Shown one piece after another: positions 1-10,373 of a stretch of 64,000 nt of DNA. The DNA is from Thalassospira sp. GTDB taxonomy: Bacteria > Pseudomonadota > Alphaproteobacteria > Rhodospirillales > Thalassospiraceae. The DNA lies in assembly GCF_030690045.1 (NCBI RefSeq), contig NZ_JAUYHK010000022.1, positions 169,978 to 233,977 on the forward strand, read 5' to 3'. A program made the translations under genes and the position numbers. The notes under the pieces are model-generated. The model saw nothing but the letters and a program-made list of their open reading frames with translations, ran no database searches and had not been told where the DNA came from. Positions within the stretch are counted from its first letter, which is position 1, and the number at the start of each line of letters is the position of its first letter.

Positions 1-1
1 T

Positions 2-2008
2 GAGACCATCGGCTGGGCCTTTATCACCTCTGATTTTGTCGGCACCACCGGTTATTCCGGCAAACCGATCCATGTCATGATGGCGGTTGATGCCGATGCC
101 AAAATCATTGGCGTCAAACTGGTCAAGCATTCCGAACCGATTGTCCTGATCGGCATTCCCGACGCCAAAATCGCCGCCCTGACCGAAGGCTATGTCGGGT
201 TTGACCTGATAACAGCGGTGGATGGTTCAAGCCACGAACTGAACATCATTTCCGGCGCGACCGTCACCATCATGGTGATTGACGATTCGATCATCCGGTC
301 CGGCCTGCGGGTGGCCCGCGCCCTTGGCCTTGGCGGGTTATCTGTGGCACAGGCCGCCACAGGTCCGACCTTTGACATCAACCCCGATGCCAAGGCGGCG
401 TCGGACTGGCTGACACTGGTCGGGGACGGAACCATCCGGCGCATGTCGCTGGATATCGGACAGGTCAACAACGCCTTTGCCGCCATGGCCGACCCCCGCG
501 CCGCCGAACGGCCCATTGACGGCACACCCGATGATAATTTTATCGACATGTATGCCACCCTTGTCAGCATCCCGGCAATTGGCGAGGCCGTGCTGGGTGA
601 TCGCGGCAATGCCAATCTGCGCACATGGCTGAAAGACGGCGAACACGCCATTCTGGTGGCCGGACGCGGACAATATTCCTTCAAGGGATCAGGCTATGTG
701 CGCGGCGGGCTGTTTGACCGCATCCAGCTTATTCAGGGCGACATGTCGGTACGGTTCCGCGACCGCAACCACCGCCGGGTCGGGGATATCTTCGCCGATG
801 GTGTGCCCGAACTGTCCGAAATGGATCTGTTCAAAATTCCCGCCGATGCCGGTTTTGATCCAACCGAACCGTGGCGGTTACAGCTTTTGGTTCAGCGTGA
901 TGTCGGTGCCATCGAACGGGTTTACACCACCTTTGACATGGGGTGGCAGGCCCCGGCGCAATATCTGCGCCAGATGGCCCCGGCACCCTCCCTTGCCCCG
1001 GTTACTGCCGAAATTGATAGCGATGAACAGGCCGCCAAAACCGCCCTGTGGCAACGCATCTGGCGTGACAAGACGCTGGAAATCGCCGGTCTTGCCATCA
1101 TGCTGGCCGTCCTGACCGCCGCCTTTTTCTTTCAGGGTTTTCTGACACGTTCCGCCGCCGTCACCTTCTGGTTCCGGATTGGCTATCTGTCGGTCACGCT
1201 GGTTTTTCTGGGCTGGTACGCCAATGCGCAACTCTCTGTCGTCAATCTGATGGCACTGGGCAGTTCGTTGATCTCCGGCTTCACCTGGGAAGCCTTCCTG
1301 CTGGACCCGCTGACCTTCATCCTGTGGTTTGCGATTGCGGCTGCCCTGATTTTCTGGGGACGCGGAGCCTATTGTGGCTGGCTGTGCCCGTTTGGTGCCC
1401 TTCAGGAACTGACCAACCGCATCGCCAAATTTTTCCGCGTGCCGCAATGGACCCTGCCCTGGGGTCTTCATGAACGCTTGTGGGCGGTGAAATACATCAT
1501 CTTTTTGGGTCTGCTCGGCACCATGCTGGCCTCGGTCGATCAGGCCGAAAAACTGGCCGAGGTCGAACCCTTCAAAACCGCCATTGTCCTGAAATTCGAC
1601 CGCGCCTGGCCCTTTGTCCTCTATGCGCTGGTGTTGCTGGGCATCGGGCTGTTCGTCGAACGGTTTTTCTGCCGATATCTCTGCCCGCTGGGCGCTGCAC
1701 TGGCGATTCCGGCGCGCATCCGGATGTTTGACTGGCTCAAACGATACCGGGAATGCGGCAGCCCCTGCCAGACCTGTGCCCACGAATGCATGGTGCAGGC
1801 CATCCACCCAACAGGAGAAATCAACCCCAACGAGTGTCTCTACTGCCTTCATTGTCAGGTGCTGTATCAATCCGAACACAAATGCCCGGTCGTCATCAAA
1901 AAGCTCAAACGGCAGGAAAATCTCCTGGCCGGTTCCAAAGGCGCAACAGAAGCGCTGGAGCGGTTCATGACCAAAAATCCCAATCCCAAGGAGAATAGAA
2001 ATGTCTGA
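2..2008 (+). CDS. nosR: NosR, membrane flavo-iron-sulfur regulator/electron donor of N2O reduction (5' end cut off)
   Basis: NosR is a polytopic membrane protein needed for nos transcription and for electron supply to NosZ. The frame is open from base 2, so the N terminus lies outside the window; the first internal ATG is at 77. From that ATG, residues 1-110 are the periplasmic FMN-binding domain with the flavinylation motif S-G-A-T-V-T (59-64), the last Thr being the expected FMN attachment site. Membrane helices follow from about 337. Two cysteine clusters, C-G-W-L-C-P (about 433) and C-R-Y-L-C-P (about 532), precede a C-terminal region with two [4Fe-4S]-type clusters (about 559-604). The stop overlaps the nosZ start by 8 bp. 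The nosX gene at 7551 would supply the flavinyltransferase. Identification is secure; only the missing start is uncertain. Confidence 0.95.
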   Translation, partial: ETIGWAFITSDFVGTTGYSGKPIHVMMAVDADAKIIGVKLVKHSEPIVLIGIPDAKIAALTEGYVGFDLITAVDGSSHELNIISGATVTIMVIDDSIIRSGLRVARALGLGGLSVAQAATGPTFDINPDAKAASDWLTLVGDGTIRRMSLDIGQVNNAFAAMADPRAAERPIDGTPDDNFIDMYATLVSIPAIGEAVLGDRGNANLRTWLKDGEHAILVAGRGQYSFKGSGYVRGGLFDRIQLIQGDMSVRFRDRNHRRVGDIFADGVPELSEMDLFKIPADAGFDPTEPWRLQLLVQRDVGAIERVYTTFDMGWQAPAQYLRQMAPAPSLAPVTAEIDSDEQAAKTALWQRIWRDKTLEIAGLAIMLAVLTAAFFFQGFLTRSAAVTFWFRIGYLSVTLVFLGWYANAQLSVVNLMALGSSLISGFTWEAFLLDPLTFILWFAIAAALIFWGRGAYCGWLCPFGALQELTNRIAKFFRVPQWTLPWGLHERLWAVKYIIFLGLLGTMLASVDQAEKLAEVEPFKTAIVLKFDRAWPFVLYALVLLGIGLFVERFFCRYLCPLGAALAIPARIRMFDWLKRYRECGSPCQTCAHECMVQAIHPTGEINPNECLYCLHCQVLYQSEHKCPVVIKKLKRQENLLAGSKGATEALERFMTKNPNPKENRNV

Positions 2009-3953
2009 CACGACACCCAAATCCGGCATCAGTCGCCGCGATCTTCTCAGTGCTGCGGCAAGCGGGGCTGCCCTCGTCGGCGCGGCCGGTGCGACCCGCA
2101 TGGCAATGGTTGGCGGTGCAACCGGTGTTGCAACCCTTGCCGCCACCAGCGGCGCAAATGCCGCAACCACCACCGCCAATGCGCATCTCGCACCGGGCGA
2201 ACTGGATGAATATTACGGTTTCTGGTCGTCGGGCCAATGTGGCGAAATGCGCATTCTGGGCATCCCGTCGATGCGCGAACTGATGCGCGTTCCGGTATTT
2301 AACCGCTGTTCGGCAACCGGTTGGGGGCAAACCAACGAAAGCCTCAAGATTCTGACCGAAAACATGTCGGACAGAACCCGGAACTTTCTGGCCGCCAATG
2401 GCAAAAAAGTGCATGATAATGGCGACCTTCACCATGTCCATATGTCCTTTACCGAAGGCAAATATGACGGTCGTTTTCTGTTCATGAACGACAAGGCCAA
2501 CACCCGTGTTGCCCGTATCCGTCTTGACGTCATGAAGCCCGACAAGATCCTTGAAATTCCGAATGCCAAGGCCATTCACGGCCTGCGTCCACAAAAATGG
2601 CCGCGCACCAATTACGTCTTTGCCAATGGCGAAGACGAAGGGCCGATGATCAATGACGGCAAAATCCTGGATGATCCGTCGCAATATGTGAATTTCTATA
2701 CCGCCATTGATGCCGACGAAATGCAGGTCGCATGGCAGGTAATGGTCTCGGGCAATCTTGACAACACCGATGCCGATTACGACGGCAAATACGCCTTTTC
2801 GACCAGCTACAATTCCGAAATGGGCATGAATATTGCCGAAATGACCGCGTCCGAACTGGACCATGTTGTGGTCTTTAACATCGCGGAAATCGAAAAAGGC
2901 ATTGCGGCGGGTGATTTCATCGAACTGAACGGTGTAAAAGTGATTGATGGCCGCAAAGGCCAGAACAAAAACTATACCCGTTATATTCCGATCCCCAACA
3001 GCCCGCATGGCTGCAACATGGCCCCGGACAAGAAACATCTGTGCATCAGCGGCAAACTGTCACCAACCGTTTCGGTGATTGATGTCACCAAACTCGATGC
3101 GGTGTTCTATGATGGTGCCGAACCGCGTTCGGTCGTGGTTGCCGAACCGGAACTGGGGCTTGGTCCGCTACACACTGCCTTTGACGGGCAGGGCAACGCC
3201 TTTACCACCCTGTTCCTCGACAGTCAGGTGGTGAAATGGAATATCGACAAGGCGGTTCGCGCCTATGCCGGTGAAAATGTCGATCCGATCATTACCAAGG
3301 TCGATGTCCATTACCAGCCGGGTCACAATTCGACCTCGATGGGTGAAACCCTTGAAGCCGATGGCAAATGGTTCATTTCGATGAACAAGTTTTCCAAGGA
3401 TCGCTTCCTCAATGTCGGGCCGCTGAAACCCGAAAACGAACAATTGTTCGCGCTTGAGGGCGACGAGATGATCCTGATGCATGACGGCCCGACCTTTGCC
3501 GAACCGCATGACTCGATCATCGTTCACCGCTCGCTGATCAATCCGCTGAATGCCTGGGACCGTCAGGACCCGATGTGGGCCGATACCCGCAAACAGGCCG
3601 AAGCAGACGGTGTGGATATCGACGATTATGCCGATACGGTGATCCGGGATGGCAACAAGGTTCGGGTTTACATGACATCGCAGGCCCCGACTTTCAGCCT
3701 GGAATCCTTCACGGTAAAGGAAGGCGACGAAGTCACCGTGATTGTCACCAATCTTGATGACATCGATGATCTGACCCACGGCTTTACCATGGGCGATCAT
3801 GGCGTTGCCTTCGAGGTCGCCCCGCAGGCCACCGCATCGGCAACCTTCGTTGCCGCCAAACCGGGTGTTTACTGGTATTACTGCCAGTGGTTCTGCCATG
3901 CGCTGCACATGGAAATGCGCGGCCGTATGCTCGTCGAACCCCGGAGCGCCTGA
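2001..3953 (+). CDS. nosZ: Nitrous-oxide reductase, Tat-exported clade I
   Basis: Periplasmic multicopper enzyme reducing N2O to N2. The N terminus carries a Tat signal (S-R-R-D-L-L at 11-16, then a hydrophobic Ala/Gly stretch to about 55), which marks clade I NosZ rather than the Sec-exported clade II. The seven-bladed propeller begins with D-L-H-H-V-H (142-147), two of the Cu-Z histidine ligands. The C-terminal cupredoxin domain holds the Cu-A site C628-x3-C632-x3-H636-x2-M639. Length (650 aa) is normal. It overlaps nosR by 8 bp and is followed 3 bp later by nosD, so it belongs to one nosRZDFYLX transcript. No residue expected for catalysis appears missing. Confidence 0.98.
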   Translation: MSDTTPKSGISRRDLLSAAASGAALVGAAGATRMAMVGGATGVATLAATSGANAATTTANAHLAPGELDEYYGFWSSGQCGEMRILGIPSMRELMRVPVFNRCSATGWGQTNESLKILTENMSDRTRNFLAANGKKVHDNGDLHHVHMSFTEGKYDGRFLFMNDKANTRVARIRLDVMKPDKILEIPNAKAIHGLRPQKWPRTNYVFANGEDEGPMINDGKILDDPSQYVNFYTAIDADEMQVAWQVMVSGNLDNTDADYDGKYAFSTSYNSEMGMNIAEMTASELDHVVVFNIAEIEKGIAAGDFIELNGVKVIDGRKGQNKNYTRYIPIPNSPHGCNMAPDKKHLCISGKLSPTVSVIDVTKLDAVFYDGAEPRSVVVAEPELGLGPLHTAFDGQGNAFTTLFLDSQVVKWNIDKAVRAYAGENVDPIITKVDVHYQPGHNSTSMGETLEADGKWFISMNKFSKDRFLNVGPLKPENEQLFALEGDEMILMHDGPTFAEPHDSIIVHRSLINPLNAWDRQDPMWADTRKQAEADGVDIDDYADTVIRDGNKVRVYMTSQAPTFSLESFTVKEGDEVTVIVTNLDDIDDLTHGFTMGDHGVAFEVAPQATASATFVAAKPGVYWYYCQWFCHALHMEMRGRMLVEPRSA

Positions 3954-3956
3954 GCC

Positions 3957-5297
3957 ATGAAACGCCCCGTCCTTCTGCTTGTCGCCATGCTGATCCTGCC
4001 GCTGCATTTCGCCGTGGCCGGACAACAATGGGTTCCGGCACAGGCCGGGGCGCTTGTAACTGCCATCGCCGGGGCCAATCCCGGCGATGTCCTGCTTCTG
4101 GCACCGGGCCGTCACGATGGCCCGGTGGTGCTGGACCGGGCCATCACCCTTGATGGCGGTGGTACGGCCATCCTTGATGGCGGCGAAACCGGCAGTGTCA
4201 TTACCGTGACCGGCACCGATATCGTCATTCGCGGGCTGGAAATCACCGGATCGGGATCAGAACACGAAACCATCGATTCCGGGGTGCAGCTTTTGCGCAG
4301 TGCCGCCCGTATTGTGGTCGAAGACAACCGTATTCTGGGCAATCTGTATGGCGTCGATATTCATGGTGCCACCGACAGCACGGTACGCAACAACACCATT
4401 GTCGGGCGCACCGGATACCGGGTCAATGCGCGGGGCAATGGTGTTTATGTCTGGAATGCGCCGGGTACACTGGTTGAAAACAACGATATCCGGCTGGGCC
4501 GCGACGGCATTTTCGTCAATACCTCGAACCGGGGCATTTTTCGCGGCAATCTGTTTCGCGATCTGCGTTTTGCCGTCCATTACATGTATGCCAACGATTC
4601 CGAGGTGTCGGGCAATATTTCCATCGGCAATCATCTGGGATACGCCCTGATGTTTTCCAATCGCATCAAGGTGCGCGGCAATATGTCGCTGGCCGATCGC
4701 GATCAGGGATTGATGCTGAATTACGCCAATAACGCCGATGTCAGCGACAATCTGGTGCGGGGCGCGGGCGGCAAATGCGCCTTTATCTACAACGCACATC
4801 GCAATCTGATCAATGGCAACCGGTTTGAAGGCTGCGCGATTGGCATTCATTTTACGGCCGGGTCCGAACGCAACGCCCTGACCGGCAATGCCTTTATCGG
4901 CAATCAGACACAGGTCAAATATGTCGGCACCCGCGACGTAGAATGGAGCTTTGATAACCGTGGCAATTTCTGGTCTGACCATCCGGCTTTTGATCTGGAT
5001 GGCGATGGCATTGCCGATGGCCGCTTTCGTCCCAACGATCTGATGGACCATATCCTGTGGTCACAACCCGCCGCCGGTTTGCTGCTGGGCTCGCCCGCTG
5101 TGCAGCTGATCCGCTGGAGTCAGGCCCATTTCCCCGCCACCCTGCCCGGCGGGGTGCTGGACAGTTTTCCGCTGACCCGCGCCGTCGAAATCAAGGTTTC
5201 CAAAGAAATCACCGCCATGGAGGCCGAGGCCCGCGCCCGCCCCGCATGGTTGCATGAAAGGTTTGAAGATGTGTCTGACCCTCTCACAAGTCACTAA
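3957..5297 (+). CDS. nosD: NosD, periplasmic beta-helix protein for Cu-Z maturation
   Basis: NosD works with the NosFY ABC transporter to deliver what is needed (sulfur or copper) for assembly of the NosZ Cu-Z centre in the periplasm. A Sec signal peptide spans about residues 1-22 (K-R-P then a Leu/Val core, ending A-V-A-G). The rest is a parallel beta-helix made of short repeats rich in N-x-I and G-N motifs (V-E-N-N-D-I, V-S-G-N-I, I-N-G-N-R), as in the carbohydrate-binding/sugar-hydrolase (CASH) fold. 446 aa is the usual size. It starts 3 bp after the nosZ stop, and its 3' end overlaps nosF, which supports translational coupling. Confidence 0.95.
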   Translation: MKRPVLLLVAMLILPLHFAVAGQQWVPAQAGALVTAIAGANPGDVLLLAPGRHDGPVVLDRAITLDGGGTAILDGGETGSVITVTGTDIVIRGLEITGSGSEHETIDSGVQLLRSAARIVVEDNRILGNLYGVDIHGATDSTVRNNTIVGRTGYRVNARGNGVYVWNAPGTLVENNDIRLGRDGIFVNTSNRGIFRGNLFRDLRFAVHYMYANDSEVSGNISIGNHLGYALMFSNRIKVRGNMSLADRDQGLMLNYANNADVSDNLVRGAGGKCAFIYNAHRNLINGNRFEGCAIGIHFTAGSERNALTGNAFIGNQTQVKYVGTRDVEWSFDNRGNFWSDHPAFDLDGDGIADGRFRPNDLMDHILWSQPAAGLLLGSPAVQLIRWSQAHFPATLPGGVLDSFPLTRAVEIKVSKEITAMEAEARARPAWLHERFEDVSDPLTSH

Positions 5298-6159
5298 GCT
5301 TTATGACGGCAGGACCGTGCTGGATGATGTTGGTTTTGACGTTGCACCCGGCGAACGGGTCGCCCTGCTGGGCCATAATGGTGCGGGCAAATCAACATTG
5401 ATGAAAATCATCCTTGGGCTGATCACCGCTGATCAGGGCACGGTGTCGGTTCTGGGCGATGCACCCGGCAGCCATACGGCCCGCGCCGGAACCGCCTATC
5501 TGCCGGAAAATGCCGCCTTTCACCCGGCCCTGACCGGGGAGGAGCAAATCCGGTATTACCTGCGCCTGCGCAGTCAGGACCCCGACCTTGCCCCGGCCTT
5601 GCTCGCACGGGTCGGACTGGCGGATGCGGCAAAACGCCGGATCGGTACCTATTCCAAAGGGATGCGTCAGCGGGTCGGTCTGGCACAGGCATTGATCGGC
5701 AAGCCACGCCTGATGGTACTGGACGAACCGACCAGCGGCCTTGACCCGGTATCGCGCCGCGAATTTTACGAGATTCTGGATGAACTGGCACTTGAGGGTG
5801 TCGCCATCCTGTTATCGTCCCACGCCTTGACCGAGGTCGAAGCCCGCACGGATCGCATTGTTATCCTGTCGGGCGGCGTCATGGTTGCCAATGATACGCT
5901 GGGCAATTTGCGCCGTCGGGCTGCCTTGCCGATCCGCCTTCAGGTTTCCGCCCATCCCGGAAGTGCCGATCAGGTTGCCGACAAATTGTCCGGTGGCCGT
6001 CGCAATGGGGTGATGGTCGATCTGACCTGCGGTTATGACGACAAACTGGCCCGGCTGGGCGATATCGCTGCCCTTGGCGCGATGATTGACGATGTTGAAA
6101 TCATCCCGCCCAGTCTTGAAGATATCTATAGCCATTTTAGCAAAGGGGCCGCGTCATGA
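5269..6159 (+). CDS. nosF: NosF, ABC transporter ATPase for NosZ maturation
   Basis: Cytoplasmic ATPase partner of NosY. Walker A is G-H-N-G-A-G-K-S (about residue 35), the ABC signature is Y-S-K-G-M-R-Q-R, and Walker B is L-M-V-L-D-E-P followed by the D-loop S-G-L-D-P. The frame is open from an ATG at 5254, but the ATG at 5269 has AAAGG 8 bp upstream and gives an N terminus (M-C-L-T-L-S) that fits the family, so I prefer 5269. The gene overlaps the end of nosD by 29 bp and its stop overlaps the start of nosY by 4 bp (ATGA). About 296 aa, normal. Confidence 0.95.
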   Translation: MCLTLSQVTKLYDGRTVLDDVGFDVAPGERVALLGHNGAGKSTLMKIILGLITADQGTVSVLGDAPGSHTARAGTAYLPENAAFHPALTGEEQIRYYLRLRSQDPDLAPALLARVGLADAAKRRIGTYSKGMRQRVGLAQALIGKPRLMVLDEPTSGLDPVSRREFYEILDELALEGVAILLSSHALTEVEARTDRIVILSGGVMVANDTLGNLRRRAALPIRLQVSAHPGSADQVADKLSGGRRNGVMVDLTCGYDDKLARLGDIAALGAMIDDVEIIPPSLEDIYSHFSKGAAS

Positions 6160-6977
6160 CCCGTATTCTGGCATCCGGTCGCGCCGAATTCCTGATTGCG
6201 CTGCGCAATCGCTGGGTCACCATTGCGGTGGTGATGATGGCGCTGTTTTCCATGGTTTTATCTGCCGCTGGCAGTGCTCCCACCGGGGCACTGGGGGCAG
6301 ATAAACTGTCCGTCACGGTTGCCAGCCTGACATCCCTGGCAGTCTATCTGGTGCCGCTGGTCGCCCTTTTGATGTCGTTTGATGCCGTGGCGGGCGAAGT
6401 CGAACGCGGCACCTTGCCGCTGGTTCTGACCTATCCGGTATCGCGCGCCGAATTGTTGCTGGGCAAGTTTACCGCCCATCTCGCCATTCTCGCGCTTGCG
6501 GTCGCGGTCGGTTATGGCATCGCGGTGATCGCCGCCATGGTCATGGACCCGCGTGCGGCCCTTGGCATTCCGGCCCTTGTCCGGCTGTTCTGGACCTCGC
6601 TTTTGCTTGGTGCCACCTTTCTGGGCATCGGATATGCCATTTCCGCCTTTGCCCGCCGTCCCGGTGCTGCGGCCGGTCTGGTGATCGGGCTGTGGCTGGT
6701 GCTGATTGTGCTGTATGACCTTGGGCTTCTGGCGGCGATTGTCGCCGATGATGGCGGGGTTTTCACCACACAGGTTTTCCCGTGGCTGTTGCTGGGCAAT
6801 CCGGCGGATGCCTTTCGTCTGTATAATCTTGCCGCGTCCGAGGCCACAGCCGCCGCCGCAGGCATTGCCGGGGCCGCCAACAGCATCCCGCAAATCCATG
6901 CCCTTGCCTCGATCATGCTATGGCCGATTGCCGCTTTCGGGCTTGCCCTGATGGCCTTTCGCAAGGTGACGCCATGA
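6156..6977 (+). CDS. nosY: NosY, ABC transporter permease for NosZ maturation
   Basis: Integral membrane subunit of the NosFY exporter. About six hydrophobic helices are visible, starting at residues 14-35 and ending with L-W-P-I-A-A-F-G-L-A near the C terminus. The segment V-A-G-E-V-E-R-G-T (about 85) is typical of ABC-2 type permeases of this family. It overlaps nosF by 4 bp at the start and nosL by 4 bp at the end. 273 aa, as usual. Function is assigned from family and from its place between nosF and nosL. Confidence 0.95.
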   Translation: MTRILASGRAEFLIALRNRWVTIAVVMMALFSMVLSAAGSAPTGALGADKLSVTVASLTSLAVYLVPLVALLMSFDAVAGEVERGTLPLVLTYPVSRAELLLGKFTAHLAILALAVAVGYGIAVIAAMVMDPRAALGIPALVRLFWTSLLLGATFLGIGYAISAFARRPGAAAGLVIGLWLVLIVLYDLGLLAAIVADDGGVFTTQVFPWLLLGNPADAFRLYNLAASEATAAAAGIAGAANSIPQIHALASIMLWPIAAFGLALMAFRKVTP

Positions 6978-7549
6978 CCAAAATCCTGCTGGTTGCCATC
7001 ACGCTTTTGACCCTGACCGCCTGTCGCGAGGACGAGGCCGCAAACCTGCCCGCCCCTGTCGCCATGACCGCCGAGGCCGTCGGCCATTACTGCCAGATGA
7101 ACATCCTTGAACATCCCGGCCCCAAGGCACAAATCCATCTGGATGGCATGCCCCATCCGCTGTTTTTCAGTCAGGTCCGCGATGCGGTTGCCTATCAACG
7201 CATGCCCGAACAAAGCCACGCCATCCGTGTGATCTATGTCAGCGACATGTCACAGGTGACAGACTGGAACGTGATCGGCGCAGATAATTGGATTCCCGCC
7301 ATATCGGCGCATTATGTCGTCGGTTCAAACCGGGTCGGTGGCATGGGGGCGGCCGAACTTGTGCCATTTTCAAACCCCGATGATGCCGCGCGTTTTGCCA
7401 AACTTCATGGCGGGCAGGTCATGACGCTGGATGACATCGCCGATGTCGCCGTGCTGTCGCCGGTCGCCATCAACCCGGTCGCCATCAGCGAAGATGACGA
7501 TGATTACCGTAACCGCCTCAAACAACTCCGTCAGGAGGGCGAAAATTAA
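6974..7549 (+). CDS. nosL: NosL, copper-binding lipoprotein chaperone of NosZ
   Basis: Outer or inner-membrane-anchored periplasmic Cu(I) chaperone that supplies copper to apo-NosZ. The frame is open from 6920, but the real start is the ATG at 6974, which overlaps the nosY stop (ATGA) and places a lipoprotein signal at the N terminus: T-K-I-L-L-V-A-I-T-L-L-T-L-T-A-C, lipobox L-T-A-C with Cys16 as lipidation site. The mature part contains H-Y-C-Q-M-N, a Cys/Met motif suitable for Cu(I), and later methionines (M-G-A-A near residue 115). 191 aa. It is followed 1 bp later by nosX with a clear AGGAGG. Confidence 0.94.
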   Translation: MTKILLVAITLLTLTACREDEAANLPAPVAMTAEAVGHYCQMNILEHPGPKAQIHLDGMPHPLFFSQVRDAVAYQRMPEQSHAIRVIYVSDMSQVTDWNVIGADNWIPAISAHYVVGSNRVGGMGAAELVPFSNPDDAARFAKLHGGQVMTLDDIADVAVLSPVAINPVAISEDDDDYRNRLKQLRQEGEN

Positions 7550-7550
7550 A

Positions 7551-8486
7551 ATGACCCAAGTGTCACGACGCCGTTTTTTAATGATTTCCGCCGCCACGGC
7601 GACCCTTGCCGGTTTGCCCGGCATCGCCCGTGCCGCCCTTCCGGTCACTCATTGGCGCGGGGTGGCGATGGGGTCTGCGGCCTCAATCAGCCTTGCCCAT
7701 CCCAATGCCGATGCAATCATCCAGCGCGCCCTTGCTGAAATCGCCCGGCTGGAAAACATCTTCAGTCTCTATCGACCCAATTCAACCCTGATGCAGCTTA
7801 ATGCACATGGCCGGATCGACGCACCACCATTTGATCTGCTTGAATGTCTGGGCCTGTGCAATGCCGTACATACCGCCAGCAACGGCCTGTTCGATCCAAC
7901 GATCCAACCCCTGTGGCAGCTTTATGCCCGACACCATGCCAACGGGCAGGCTCCGCATCCCGACGCCATCAAAACCACCCTGTCGCAAACCGGCTGGAAC
8001 GGGGTGGGGTATGATCAGAATGGTGTGCAGTTTGACCGCCCCGGCATGGCCATCACCCTGAACGGGGTGGCGCAAGGTTATGTTGCAGACCGCGTTGCGG
8101 CCCTGTTGCAGGCCGAAGGCCTGACCGACATTCTGGTCAATACCGGCGAATTTCACGCCCTTGGCGGGCATCCCGATGGCGGTGACTGGCCGGTGTCGAT
8201 TGATACCGGATCAAGCATTCTGACCGATGCTGTCCCCTTGCGCGACCGCGCACTGGCAACATCATCCCCCCGCGGCACAGTGTTTGATGCGCAAGGCAAA
8301 GTCGGCCATATCCTTGACCCGCGCAATGGCGCAGCGGGTAAAAGTCCGTGGCAAAGCATCAGTGTTTCCGCACCCGATGCCGCCCTTGCCGATGCGCTCA
8401 GCACTGCCATGTGCCTGATGACCCGCCCGGAAATCACCGCCCTGCTGGCAGCGTTTCCCAAGGCGCGGCTGGTGCATCTCGCCTGA
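7551..8486 (+). CDS. nosX: NosX, ApbE-type FMN transferase for NosR
   Basis: ApbE-family flavinyltransferase that covalently attaches FMN to a Thr of periplasmic flavoproteins; in nos clusters the substrate is NosR. The frame is open from 7431, but the ATG at 7551 directly follows the nosL stop, is preceded by AGGAGG (about 7534) and gives a Tat signal (S-R-R-R-F-L-M then Ala-rich core to A-R-A). Family features are A-M-G-S-A-A-S near residue 40, the N-G-V-A-Q-G-Y motif about residue 175, and the C-terminal T-S segment with D-A-L-A-D-A-L-S-T-A. 311 aa. Last gene of the nos operon. Confidence 0.93.
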   Translation: MTQVSRRRFLMISAATATLAGLPGIARAALPVTHWRGVAMGSAASISLAHPNADAIIQRALAEIARLENIFSLYRPNSTLMQLNAHGRIDAPPFDLLECLGLCNAVHTASNGLFDPTIQPLWQLYARHHANGQAPHPDAIKTTLSQTGWNGVGYDQNGVQFDRPGMAITLNGVAQGYVADRVAALLQAEGLTDILVNTGEFHALGGHPDGGDWPVSIDTGSSILTDAVPLRDRALATSSPRGTVFDAQGKVGHILDPRNGAAGKSPWQSISVSAPDAALADALSTAMCLMTRPEITALLAAFPKARLVHLA

Positions 8487-8490
8487 CCGG

Positions 8491-9747
8491 TCAGGCATAC
8501 CGCGCAATGCCCAGATCATGGGTGTCGATGTCGGGTGTGCGGTTGCTGATCAGGTCGCACAGCACCCGCCCCGACCCGCAGGCCATGGTCCAGCCCAGCG
8601 TACCGTGGCCGGTATTCAGATACAGATTGTCAAACCGGGTCGCGCCGATAATCGGCGTGCCATCCGGCGTCATGGGCCGAAGGCCCGACCAGAAACTGGC
8701 TTCTTTCAGATTACCGGCACCGCCAAACAGGTCATCGACCGAATGTTCAAGGGTCGCCCGGCGGGCCAGGGGCAGATCATCGTTAAACCCGGCAATTTCG
8801 GCCATCCCGCCCACCCGGATGCAGTCGCCCAGACGGGTGATGGCGATTTTATAACTTTCATCCATGATGGTGGAAACCGGGGCACGCGATGCGTCCATGA
8901 TCGGCACCGTGATCGAATATCCCTTGACCGGATAGACCGGCAATTTCAGGCCCAGCGGCTTTAACAAGCCCGGCGAATAACTGCCCAGCGCCACAACAAA
9001 CACATCCGAACGCACCACCCCTGCCGCCGTTTCAACGCCAATAATGCGGTTGCCATCCTGATGCAGGCGACGAATATCAACACCAAAGCGAAAGGTCACG
9101 CCCAGTTCTTCGGCACGTTTTTGCAGTTCATTGGTGAATTTGAAACAGTCGCCGGTTTCATCATTGGGCAGGCGCAAACCCCCGACGATTTTATCACGCA
9201 CCCCGGCAAGTCCCGGTTCGGCGGCAATGCAGCCCAGCGGGTCCAGCACCTCGAACGGCACACCGTCCGCCCGCAACACATCCACATCCTTGCCAATCCC
9301 GTCCAGCTGTTTTTGGGTACGAAACAGCTGCAAGGTGCCCTGGGTCCGGTGGTCATAGGCAATACCGGTTTCGTCGCGCAGCGCAATCAGGCTGTCGCGG
9401 CTGTATTCCGCCAGACGCACCATGCGCCCCTTGTTGACCGCATACCGTGCCGATGTGCAATTGCGCAACATCGCGCTGATCCAGCGCCAGGTCGCCGCAT
9501 CGAACATCGGCTGCAAGATCAGTGGCGCATGTTTCATAAACAGCCATTTGACCGCCTTTTGCGGAATACCCGGCCCCGCCCACGGCGAGGCATAACCCGG
9601 CGAAATTTCCCCGGCATTGGCAAAACTGGTTTCAAGCGCAGGCCCGGCCTGCCGATCAATCACCGTGACCTCATGCCCCGCCCTGGCAAGATAATAGGCC
9701 GAAGTCACACCAATAACGCCTGCGCCAAGAACCGTAATTTTCATCAT
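8491..9747 (-). CDS. dadA: D-amino-acid dehydrogenase, FAD-dependent
   Basis: DadA oxidatively deaminates D-amino acids (classically D-alanine) to 2-oxo acids and passes electrons to the respiratory chain at the inner membrane. An N-terminal Rossmann FAD site is clear: [12 protein letters not shown] (2-13) and the acidic V-I-D at about 31. The conserved [13 protein letters not shown] stretch (about 44-56) and C-terminal [14 protein letters not shown] with G-H-G-T-L-G-W-T are typical. 418 aa. ATG codons at 9747 and 9744 are both possible starts. No racemase gene is adjacent. An Lrp/AsnC regulator is transcribed divergently 156 bp away and is its likely regulator. Confidence 0.92.
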   Translation of the reverse strand: MMKITVLGAGVIGVTSAYYLARAGHEVTVIDRQAGPALETSFANAGEISPGYASPWAGPGIPQKAVKWLFMKHAPLILQPMFDAATWRWISAMLRNCTSARYAVNKGRMVRLAEYSRDSLIALRDETGIAYDHRTQGTLQLFRTQKQLDGIGKDVDVLRADGVPFEVLDPLGCIAAEPGLAGVRDKIVGGLRLPNDETGDCFKFTNELQKRAEELGVTFRFGVDIRRLHQDGNRIIGVETAAGVVRSDVFVVALGSYSPGLLKPLGLKLPVYPVKGYSITVPIMDASRAPVSTIMDESYKIAITRLGDCIRVGGMAEIAGFNDDLPLARRATLEHSVDDLFGGAGNLKEASFWSGLRPMTPDGTPIIGATRFDNLYLNTGHGTLGWTMACGSGRVLCDLISNRTPDIDTHDLGIARYA

Positions 9748-9903
9748 GATCTCATGTGAAAGGGAAAATGCGGGACAGCCCCGACGGGCCGGGAAAAGAC
9801 GGAGAATATTGAAATGATCTGGAAAAATCCTGCGAATGAGTGGATAATTTGATCAATTTCAACCATGAAATGACATTATCATTGGCATATTGAAAGAATC
9901 CGC

Positions 9904-10365
9904 ATGTCCCGCCTTGACGCGATTGACCGCAATATCATCCGGGCGCTGCGCCTCAATGCCCGAATCAGCAACACCAAACTGGCCGCCGATGTCGGTCTGT
10001 CACCATCGGCCTGCCTTCGGCGCATCAATTTGCTGGAACAGGAAGGGGTTATTCGCGGCTATACCGCCCTTGTCGGCAATGCCGAGGATCAAAACACCAT
10101 TTCCGTGATCATCAACATCACGCTGGAACGCCAGACCGAGGAGCATCTCAACCGGTTTGAAGCCGCCATCCGCAAACATCCCGAAATTCAGGAATGTTAC
10201 CTGATGACCGGCGGATCGGATTATCTGTTGCGGGTTGTGGTCGAAAATGGCGGCGATTTTGAACGTATCCACAAGGAAATCCTTGCCAAACTGCCCGGCG
10301 TATCACGCATCCATTCCAGCTTTTCGATCCGTAATGTGCTGGTATCACGGGCCGTCCGGAAATAG
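9904..10365 (+). CDS. Lrp/AsnC family transcriptional regulator
   Basis: DNA-binding amino-acid responsive regulator. The N-terminal winged HTH covers about residues 4-60 (L-D-A-I-D-R-N-I-I-R-A-L start; recognition helix in V-G-L-S-P-S-A-C-L-R-R-I). The C-terminal RAM/ligand domain runs about 66-148 with the family motif Y-L-M-T-G-G-S-D-Y-L-L-R. 153 aa. It is divergent from dadA across a 156-bp AT-rich spacer (9748-9903), the usual arrangement for a DadR-like activator sensing alanine; that role is inferred from position. Confidence 0.9.
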   Translation: MSRLDAIDRNIIRALRLNARISNTKLAADVGLSPSACLRRINLLEQEGVIRGYTALVGNAEDQNTISVIINITLERQTEEHLNRFEAAIRKHPEIQECYLMTGGSDYLLRVVVENGGDFERIHKEILAKLPGVSRIHSSFSIRNVLVSRAVRK

Positions 10366-10373
10366 GCAACCGC

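Noticed and set aside
8481..8496. GCCTGACCGGTCAGGC palindrome after nosX as a terminator
   Set aside because: It has no loop and no T tract and overlaps the nosX stop codon.
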